A stretch of 64,000 bases of DNA from a virus. The position numbers and the translations under genes were made by a program. Of the stretch, positions 58,035-64,000 are shown piece by piece (the stretch's first letter is position 1; each line of letters starts with the position of its first letter). Below the pieces are notes generated by a model. That model was not told the origin of the DNA, did no database searches, and saw only the letters and a list, made by a program, of their open reading frames with translations. The stretch is from positions 62,001 through 126,000 of the IMG/VR virus record IMGVR_UViG_3300005617_000028, one strand, 5' to 3'.

Positions 58035-59945
58035 ATGTCCCGGCCGATAGACCAGCTCCGTAAAGGTGTGACGCCGAAGCCGCCACAGACCTCCGAGGTG
58101 GGCGTGTCGGCCCACCTGCCGTTCATGGTGTCCTACCGCAACGCCTGGGAAACCCTGCGCAGCGAAGAGGTCACCGTCGCCCAGCTGGTGGCGATGCGCA
58201 AGACCGACGGGCAGGCCCGCGCCCTGTACCGGCTGATCACCCTGCCGATACGGGCCGCCCTCAAAGCGGCCACGTTTGTGCCGGAAACCAATGTGGAGGG
58301 CGGGGAGGAGGAGGCTGCGTTCATCGAGCAGATGTTCACCCTGCCCACTGAGGCCGGGGGGATGTCGGTACCGTTCGGCCGGGTCATCGCCCAGTTCCTG
58401 ATGGCCGTCTTCGACGGGTTCTCCGCCTTCGAAATGGTCTACTGGGCGCCACGTAGCGGCCCGCTGAAAGACAAGTGGACGTTGAAGAAGCTCGCTCAGC
58501 GGCCGTCGGAGTCGGTGACCTTCCTGCTGGACAACCACAGCGAGTGGGTCGGGCTACGCCAGCGGACCATGTACCAGAACCGCAACATCGACGTCACCAT
58601 CAAGGCGGAGGACTGCGTCTACTACGCCGCCAACGAGGAGGAGCGCGCCTTCTACGGGCAGAGCTACTTCCAGGCCGCGTTCTACCACTGGGACAAGAAG
58701 TTCCGCCTGTACGTCATCGCCCACATCGCCTGCCAGCGCGCCGCGGTGGGCACCCGCGTCGGCACCGTACCGGCCAGCCCGGACACCACCGAAGAGGCCA
58801 GCTTCAAAAAGGCCCTCGCCGACCTGGGCGTCGCCCAGTACATGACCATCCCCGACGGGTACAAGGTCGACTCGCTGCGGGAAGGCACCAACTTCGACTT
58901 CCTCGCCTACATCAACCACCACAACTCCCAGATGTCGAAGAGTGTGCTCGCCCCGTTCTTCGACGACAACCAGGGCTCCGGCGGCGACACCACACTGGTC
59001 GACTTCGGCCGGCAGTCCGACGCGCTGTTCCTGCTGATGCTGGAAACGATCATGGGGGAGCTGGAGGAGGTCATCAACCAGCAGGTCATTCCGCGGTTCA
59101 TCAACTGGAATTTCGGGACCGGCAAGTACCCCAAGTTCCAGTTCGGCTCCCTCAGCCAGGAGCAGAAGGCGGCCCTGCTGGACATGTTCAAGACCCTGTC
59201 CACCGCCGGGCAGGCCCTGACCATCAGCCCCGAATTCGTGCACGAGCTAGAAAAGCAGGTCGCCGAACAGTTCGGCCTGGAAATCGACTACGACAGCATC
59301 GAAGCCCAGATGGCCGAGGAGGCCCAAGCGGCCGCCGACCAGCTCGCCGCCGGCGTGGCCCCGGGGCAGGAGGGCGCCGCCGTGTCGGTCGCCGCCGTCG
59401 ACCCGTCGCTGGTGCCCACCGGGTTTGTGCTCAGCCACCCCGACTCCGGGGTTGAACTGACCCGCGGCGTACCCACCACCGGCGGGCCGAAGGTCGTCCG
59501 AACCCCGGCCGGCGCCCGCGCCTACGGCGAGCCGATCGGCACCCCGATCAGCCGGGACATGGCCCAGCGCACCGCCAAGGAGGGTGTGAAGGGCAAGCCC
59601 TACGGCGGGCAGCGAGGCAAGCCCGGCCAGAGCGGACACCAGGTCTACGGCGGTGGCCCCGGCGCGCAGGCCCAGAACCCGGGTGGGGTGGTCACGGTGG
59701 CTGATGCGCACACCACGCCCAAGCGGGTTCTCACCAATACCGCTTCGCCCGGCGCGCAGCTGCTCGACTTCGGCGACGGGACTGTGGCCATCCGCGATGC
59801 GCAGGGCCACCTTTCCGCCCGACAGCATTTCGACATCAAGGCGTTCATCAAACTCGGCTGGGCGGTGCAGGCTTCGCCGACCAAGGCGCCGCCGGCAGTG
59901 CGCGGGGCCGGCCGGGCTGCGGCGAAACCGTTGCCGGCCCGCTGA
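58035..59945 (+). CDS. Portal protein (DUF935-like)
   Basis: 636 residues from ATG 58035. AQLVAMRKTDGQARALYRLI then TLPIRAALKAATFVPE, FLMAVFDGFSAFEMVYW, NRNIDVTIKAEDCVYYAANE, GQSYFQAAFYHWDKKFRLYV and NHHNSQMSKSVLAPFF are typical of portal proteins of the DUF935 type. It forms the ring through which DNA enters. The last 170 residues, after about 460, are a low-complexity Gly/Pro/Ala tail ending DIKAFIKLGWAVQ..., longer than in usual portals and possibly a separate domain. Confidence 0.87.
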   Translation: MSRPIDQLRKGVTPKPPQTSEVGVSAHLPFMVSYRNAWETLRSEEVTVAQLVAMRKTDGQARALYRLITLPIRAALKAATFVPETNVEGGEEEAAFIEQMFTLPTEAGGMSVPFGRVIAQFLMAVFDGFSAFEMVYWAPRSGPLKDKWTLKKLAQRPSESVTFLLDNHSEWVGLRQRTMYQNRNIDVTIKAEDCVYYAANEEERAFYGQSYFQAAFYHWDKKFRLYVIAHIACQRAAVGTRVGTVPASPDTTEEASFKKALADLGVAQYMTIPDGYKVDSLREGTNFDFLAYINHHNSQMSKSVLAPFFDDNQGSGGDTTLVDFGRQSDALFLLMLETIMGELEEVINQQVIPRFINWNFGTGKYPKFQFGSLSQEQKAALLDMFKTLSTAGQALTISPEFVHELEKQVAEQFGLEIDYDSIEAQMAEEAQAAADQLAAGVAPGQEGAAVSVAAVDPSLVPTGFVLSHPDSGVELTRGVPTTGGPKVVRTPAGARAYGEPIGTPISRDMAQRTAKEGVKGKPYGGQRGKPGQSGHQVYGGGPGAQAQNPGGVVTVADAHTTPKRVLTNTASPGAQLLDFGDGTVAIRDAQGHLSARQHFDIKAFIKLGWAVQASPTKAPPAVRGAGRAAAKPLPAR

Positions 59946-59960
59946 GCCGATTAGAAGGGT

Positions 59961-61142
59961 ATGCCTGACGAGCTTGTGATCGTGCCGTGCAGCGGTGATG
60001 AGGGCTACATCGAGCTGGCCCGCACCAAGACCGGCCGGCTGTTCAAGAAGCACATCCTCACCATGGGCGACCTGCGGCACCCGGTCACCGGCGAGACGAT
60101 CAAGGTGGATGACACGTTCACCAAGGCGCTCGCCAAGAATTTCCGTGACGGGGCCTGTGACATCGTCCAGGTCCCGCTGGCCAACGACAAGAACGAGCAC
60201 ACCGAAGACCCCGAACGCAACATCGGTGAGGTCATCGACGTGCAGGTCCAGGACAAGAAGATCTACGCCGTCCTCGACGTCCGCGACGACAAGCACGCCG
60301 ACAAGATGGGCAAGACCTATCTGGGCGTGTCGGCCATGTTGAACCTCGACTACACCGACACCAAGACCGGCACCAAAGTCGGTCCGACCCTCCTGCACAC
60401 GTGCGTGACCAACCGGCCATACGTGACCGGGCTGGAGCCCTATCAGGAGATCGTCGCGGCAACGTCCGATACATCACAGGGAGCGGTCCTGCTCAGTACC
60501 GACGTGATTGCTCCTGGCGCCACCGAGGTCGATCCGGGAACCGCCACTGCGCACGAATCCAAGGAGACGGACATGGCAGAAACGGCCACCATCGACACAC
60601 CGCCGGCCAAGCTGTCCCTGGAGGACATGCTCGCGGCGCTGAAGACCGAGCACGGTATCGATGTGCCGTCGCTGCAGACCCAGGCCGGTGCCGCCGACCA
60701 GGCCGCCGCGCAGGCCGCCACCCTGTCCGCGTCGCTGACGAAGGCCCTCACCGACGCCGGCGTCATCTCGCTGACCGCCGGTACCGACACCACGCAGGTG
60801 TCCACCGAGGACGTGGTGCACGCGGTGGCCGAGCTGGCCACCAACAACGTCACGCTCACCGACCGGGTGCACAAGCTGGAGCGCACCGAGGCGGAGACCC
60901 TGGTCTCCACCCTGATCGGTGAAGGTCGGGTCCTGCCGGCGCAGAAGAACGCCCTCGTCGAACTGCGCCTGACCAACCCGACCATGTTCGGTCAGCTCAT
61001 CCCGGCCGAGCCGATCGTGAAGCTCAACAACGAGTCCGGGGTCACTCCGGCCGACGACACGGCCCACACGCAGAACGTGGACGCGGAAATCGCGCGCCTG
61101 TCCAACCTGATGAACGACAACGCCGGCAAGTCGAAGAAGTAA
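59961..61142 (+). CDS. Capsid maturation protease with scaffold domain (Mu I-like)
   Basis: 393 residues from ATG 59961 with GAAGG upstream. The first 170 residues (RLFKKHILTMGDLRHP, DDTFTKALAKNFRDGACDIV, VPLANDKNEHTEDPERNIGE, YLGVSAMLNLDYTD, LHTCVTNRPYVTGLEPYQEI) match Mu gpI-like proteases, with His and Ser as probable catalytic residues. The rest is helical (PAKLSLEDMLAALKTEHG; DRVHKLERTEAETLV) and would act as scaffold. The protease cleaves the scaffold after prohead assembly. Confidence 0.83.
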   Translation: MPDELVIVPCSGDEGYIELARTKTGRLFKKHILTMGDLRHPVTGETIKVDDTFTKALAKNFRDGACDIVQVPLANDKNEHTEDPERNIGEVIDVQVQDKKIYAVLDVRDDKHADKMGKTYLGVSAMLNLDYTDTKTGTKVGPTLLHTCVTNRPYVTGLEPYQEIVAATSDTSQGAVLLSTDVIAPGATEVDPGTATAHESKETDMAETATIDTPPAKLSLEDMLAALKTEHGIDVPSLQTQAGAADQAAAQAATLSASLTKALTDAGVISLTAGTDTTQVSTEDVVHAVAELATNNVTLTDRVHKLERTEAETLVSTLIGEGRVLPAQKNALVELRLTNPTMFGQLIPAEPIVKLNNESGVTPADDTAHTQNVDAEIARLSNLMNDNAGKSKK

Positions 61143-61196
61143 CCCGGGCAGGTTGTCGGGGTCCACGGGGAACAACCAGCCGAGGGAGAGGCCAAC

Positions 61197-61598
61197 ATGG
61201 CCACCACTGCTTACGAGAAACTTCCGGTCCCTGGAGTCGTGTCGCCGACGGGTACATTCGTCGACCCGGAGATCCTGTACTCCACGGCCGGGCACACCCA
61301 GAAGGGTGTCACCCTCGCCGGCGGGCAGGGCATCCTCCCGGCCGGCTGTGTCCTGGCCCGCAAGACCAGCGACAAGAAGTACTACGCCTACAACAACGCC
61401 GGGGCGGGTGGCCTGGAGGTCGCCCGTGGCGTCCTACGCCGCGGCGCCGACACCGGGGGAGCCGGTTCACCCGACCAGCTCGGCAACATCGTCATCGCCG
61501 GCATCCTGCGGCTGTCCGCACTGTCCGGCGCGGACTCCGCCGCCCTCGTGGATCTGGGCGCGGTCACCAACACCGTGATGGACACCTTCAAGTTCTGA
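61197..61598 (+). CDS. Head decoration protein
   Basis: 133 residues from ATG 61197 with GAGGGAGAGG upstream. Small beta-rich protein (GVTLAGGQGILPAGCVLARK; YYAYNNAGAGGLEVARGVLR; IVIAGILRLSALSGAD), the layout and position between scaffold and major capsid genes typical of lambda gpD-like decoration proteins. It would trim the capsid after expansion. Confidence 0.8.
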   Translation: MATTAYEKLPVPGVVSPTGTFVDPEILYSTAGHTQKGVTLAGGQGILPAGCVLARKTSDKKYYAYNNAGAGGLEVARGVLRRGADTGGAGSPDQLGNIVIAGILRLSALSGADSAALVDLGAVTNTVMDTFKF

Positions 61599-61737
61599 GC
61601 TTGACCTATCAGGCCAGCTGGATGATCCCGACTTCGGGAAGCGCAGGCCGGGCTCGACCAGAGCCGCAGACGTCAGGTGCTGGTCGGTACTCACCGCAGC
61701 GGGTCGTCCGTTGACGCGGTGCCCTGTTTAGGAGAAG

Positions 61738-62763
61738 GTGAGTAGTTTGCCCGACATTAGCCTTTTGGAGCCGATGGTCCTCCGCGGCGTGGTGGAGAAA
61801 TTCCTGGCACCGGAGAACCTGCCGATGCTCAGCCGTCTCGACCAGACTCCGTGGCCATTCCCGTCAGCGGCGTGGGATGTTATCCGGGGCAGCCGGATGG
61901 TGGCCAAGCCGAACGTGCCCAACAGCGAGGCGCACATCGTTCCGCGGCTGGGCCGGTCGCAGGAAAGCGCCGCGTTCGTCTACCTGCGCGAGAAGAAGGT
62001 CTTCGAACCGACCACCCTGCACTGGCTGCGCACCCCCGGGCAGATCGCGGCGACCAACGCTGAGAAGGCCGTGCTGCGTGAGGTCGCCGACCTCAACCAG
62101 CGTTTCGACAACTTTGCCGAGTTCTGCATCTGGGGTGCGATGAAGGGCCAGCTGGTGCTGGACTTCCCGGACGTGCAGGCCAACATCGACTACAAGATGC
62201 CGGCCACCCACAAGCCTTTCCCCGGTACCGGCTGGGACACCGCCACACCGGCGCAGATCGTCGGCGACGTGCGCGCCTGGAAGCGGGTCATCGCCCGCGA
62301 CGGCCGCGTGCCGGCCAAGGAGGCGTTCGCCACCGAACTCACCCTGGCCTACATCTTCGATGCGTTCGCCACCACCGGCAACGGCACCTCCTTCTTCGGC
62401 GGCACACTGCTGTCGGACCGGATGAAGGACCAGTACTACACCCAGGGCATGCTGCCCGGATTCATGGGTCTGGACTGGAAGACGGTGGAGACCATCTACG
62501 ACGACGAGAGTGGCGTGGCCACCCTGTTCGTCCCGGACAACGCCCTGTTCATGGGCAACTACACCGACCAGCGGCCGATGGAGCTGCTGATCGGCCCGAC
62601 CGCCGATGACGAGGCCCCGGACAACTTCACGGGCAAGTTCGCCAAGACGTGGAAGGACAAGGACCCGTCGGCGCGGCAGTACCTGCTGGAGTGGAATCTC
62701 CTGCCGGTGGTCACCCGGCCCGAGCAGATGGTCTACGTGGCCGACGTGACGTCTACTTCCTGA
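61738..62763 (+). CDS. Major capsid protein
   Basis: 341 residues from GTG 61738 with AGGAGAA just upstream; TTG 61747 is an alternative. LLEPMVLRGVVEKFLAPENL then MLSRLDQTPWPFPSAAWDVI, VVLREVADLNQRFDNFAEFC-type helices, GNYTDQRPMELLIGPTADDE and LEWNLLPVVTRPEQMVYVAD fit the lambda gpE-like family of HK97-fold capsid proteins. Last gene of the head cluster visible here and followed by a strong hairpin. Confidence 0.88.
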   Translation: MSSLPDISLLEPMVLRGVVEKFLAPENLPMLSRLDQTPWPFPSAAWDVIRGSRMVAKPNVPNSEAHIVPRLGRSQESAAFVYLREKKVFEPTTLHWLRTPGQIAATNAEKAVLREVADLNQRFDNFAEFCIWGAMKGQLVLDFPDVQANIDYKMPATHKPFPGTGWDTATPAQIVGDVRAWKRVIARDGRVPAKEAFATELTLAYIFDAFATTGNGTSFFGGTLLSDRMKDQYYTQGMLPGFMGLDWKTVETIYDDESGVATLFVPDNALFMGNYTDQRPMELLIGPTADDEAPDNFTGKFAKTWKDKDPSARQYLLEWNLLPVVTRPEQMVYVADVTSTS

Positions 62764-62797
62764 TCCCTTTCAGGTCGGCACCAGGGGATCAGGTCAT

Positions 62798-62831
62798 CGA
62801 GGGGGCACCGGGAACGCACCGGGCCCCCTCG
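62798..62831 (+). terminator. Terminator after the capsid gene
   Basis: A 9-bp stem CGAGGGGGC (62798-62806) with GCCCCCTCG (62823-62831), with inner pairing of the 16-base loop. Another stem, GATCCC (62762-62767) with GGGATC (62785-62790), precedes it. It would reduce transcription past the capsid gene. Confidence 0.75.
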
Positions 62832-62904
62832 CTGGCGTATATCGCACCCCCCGTACCGGTAGCGATAGGTGTGGGACGCCAATGAGCCGACTTGTTGAGG
62901 GTAC

Positions 62905-63258
62905 GTGAATGCCCTGGACACACTCCTCCCGACAGGCGGGGTTGGCGCCTGCCTGGCGGCGGTCATCTTCTATCTCCTCGCCTCCAACCGCACCGACCGC
63001 AAGGAATACCAGGAAGCCATCGACCGGGAGCAGGACCGCGCCGACTCCGCCGGTGCCCGCGCAGTGGTGGCGGAACTGGGGCTGGATGAGGCCCGGGCTG
63101 CCCGGCGCCTCGCCGAAGACGCGGCAGCTCACATCAACCGCGAGGTGGTCGCCGATCTGCGGGTCCAGATCCGGGACCTGGAACGTCAGGTGGCCACCCT
63201 GCGCCACACCGTTGTCGCCAAGAGCGGCACCATCCTCGAACGGCCGGGACCCCAATGA
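62905..63258 (+). CDS. Membrane-anchored coiled-coil protein
   Basis: 117 residues from a GTG. Residues about 8-25 ([20 protein letters not shown]) form one membrane helix. The rest is a charged coiled coil ([40 protein letters not shown]). This shape is seen in phage holins and spanin-like or tail-associated membrane proteins. It overlaps the collagen-like gene that follows. Function not certain. Confidence 0.65.
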   Translation: MNALDTLLPTGGVGACLAAVIFYLLASNRTDRKEYQEAIDREQDRADSAGARAVVAELGLDEARAARRLAEDAAAHINREVVADLRVQIRDLERQVATLRHTVVAKSGTILERPGPQ

Positions 63259-64000
63259 CCGAAGATGAGCAACCGACCATAGCCATGGCGGCGGTACCCG
63301 ACGAGGAACCCCAGCCTGGCCTCAGCGAGGTACGCCACCAGCTCACCGCGCTGCGTGAACGCCAACTCCGCCGCCGCGTCATCGGCGTGGTCATGGTGGT
63401 GGCACTGCTGTTCGCGGTACTCGGCTGGATCACCGCGTCGGTCACCTCCAAGGCGCAGACCGAGAACCGCCGCGCCAACAACGCCGTGGTGGGCGCGCAG
63501 CAGCTCTGCGACCAGGTCCAGGCCCTCGGCGGGCGATGTGTGGTGGACCCGGGTCAACTTCAGGGCCAGACCGGCGCCCAGGGCCCACCCGGCCCACCCG
63601 GACTGGACGGTGTGGACGGTCTGGAAGGCGCGCCCGGCCCGCAAGGCGCCGACGGTGATCCCGGGCCGTCCGGCCAAGACGGGCAGAACGGCGCCGACGG
63701 CGCTACCGGGCCGGCGGGAGCGGACGGAGCGGACGGTGCCGCCGGACCAGCCGGAGGTCCTGGACCTGATGGACCACCCGGGCCGCAGGGCGAGCCCGGG
63801 CCGCCCGGACCGCAGGGTGACCCCGGACCGCGTGGAGATCCCGGCCCGACCGGCTCGCCCGGCCCGGCTGGTGCGGTCTGCCCACCTGGCACCCATCTGG
63901 CCACCGTCGAGCTGGAAAACCCCGACGGCACTCCCGTCACCGTGCTGGGCTGCCAGCCCGACCACCCGACACCCACCCCCAGTGACACACCACCCAGCGA
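63255..64000 (+). CDS. Membrane-anchored collagen-like protein, 3' end outside window
   Basis: At least 248 residues from ATG 63255, overlapping the previous stop, and open to the window edge. A cytoplasmic-like basic start is followed by one membrane helix near residues 42-62 ([20 protein letters not shown]), a short charged region with two cysteines, then about 95 residues of Gly-X-Y triplets ([20 protein letters not shown] and onward), and a Cys-containing region ([14 protein letters not shown]...). It is a type II membrane protein with an external collagen-like stalk. It could be a tail-associated or host-surface protein. Confidence 0.8.
   Translation, partial: MTEDEQPTIAMAAVPDEEPQPGLSEVRHQLTALRERQLRRRVIGVVMVVALLFAVLGWITASVTSKAQTENRRANNAVVGAQQLCDQVQALGGRCVVDPGQLQGQTGAQGPPGPPGLDGVDGLEGAPGPQGADGDPGPSGQDGQNGADGATGPAGADGADGAAGPAGGPGPDGPPGPQGEPGPPGPQGDPGPRGDPGPTGSPGPAGAVCPPGTHLATVELENPDGTPVTVLGCQPDHPTPTPSDTPPS

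Noticed and set aside
55752-58538. Minus-strand open frame of 928 codons opposite the terminase
   Set aside because: It lies fully opposite the terminase and its neighbours, whose motifs are unambiguous. High GC content leaves long antisense frames open.

Overview
The window is part of a large, high-GC, tailed double-stranded DNA phage genome whose host is almost certainly an actinomycete. This rests on GC-rich coding, heavy use of GTG starts with 4-base overlaps, an actinophage-style replication and recombination set, and a complete run of head genes. The phage or host species cannot be named from sequence alone. No tRNA, rRNA or CRISPR array was found.

Layout. From 1 to 11.6 kb lies a replication and recombination module on the + strand: the C-terminal end of a family A DNA polymerase, an XRE regulator, a gp32-like single-strand binding protein, an endolysin (oddly placed here), a RuvC-like resolvase, a RecA-like recombinase, a DUF932 protein and several small conserved unknowns. 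From 11.6 to 25.6 kb is an accessory region of about 35 small genes. Many carry their own regulatory cassette: a promoter of one of two recurrent classes and a start-associated hairpin. Eight promoters have a 17-bp palindrome (TGTCTA-N5-TAGACA) at the transcription start; eight others share an extended -35 (TTGACTTAGGT) and an 18-bp spacer. The hairpin ends at the start codon and shows compensatory changes. A tandem-repeat block (21.5-21.7 kb), a gene-free stretch rich in hairpins (24.2-25.2 kb) and an iteron-like array (25.8-26.0 kb) lie here.

From 26.2 to 37.8 kb is a mosaic of genes that look acquired from actinobacterial chromosomes or other phages: zinc-ribbon proteins, two Phd/YefM-type and one HicB-type antitoxin with no visible toxin, a Uma2 nuclease, a ribbon-helix-helix regulator, a serine recombinase and several conserved actinophage unknowns. 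From 37.9 to 45.1 kb is a second DNA-metabolism module. It holds a Rad50/SbcC-type ATPase apparently split into two genes, an Mre11/SbcD-type nuclease, a HAD phosphatase, a Cas4/RecB-type iron-sulfur nuclease, a beta sliding clamp and a gamma/tau clamp loader. A MazEF-like toxin-antitoxin pair on the opposite strand interrupts this module.

From 45.1 to 47.1 kb are two glycosyltransferase-like genes flanking an FkbM-type methyltransferase. From 47.1 kb to the right edge is the structural module: two probable virion genes, a fibre-associated protein, a 2342-residue collagen-like tail fibre, terminase large subunit, portal, Mu I-like protease/scaffold, decoration protein and major capsid protein, then two membrane proteins, the last a membrane-anchored collagen-like protein cut by the window edge.

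The most unusual features are the split Rad50-like ATPase with its Mre11 partner, the covarying start-codon hairpins and repeated operators in the accessory region, and the two collagen-like proteins next to glycosylation genes. Gene calls with named families rest on motifs visible in the translations. Everything about function beyond that is inference.
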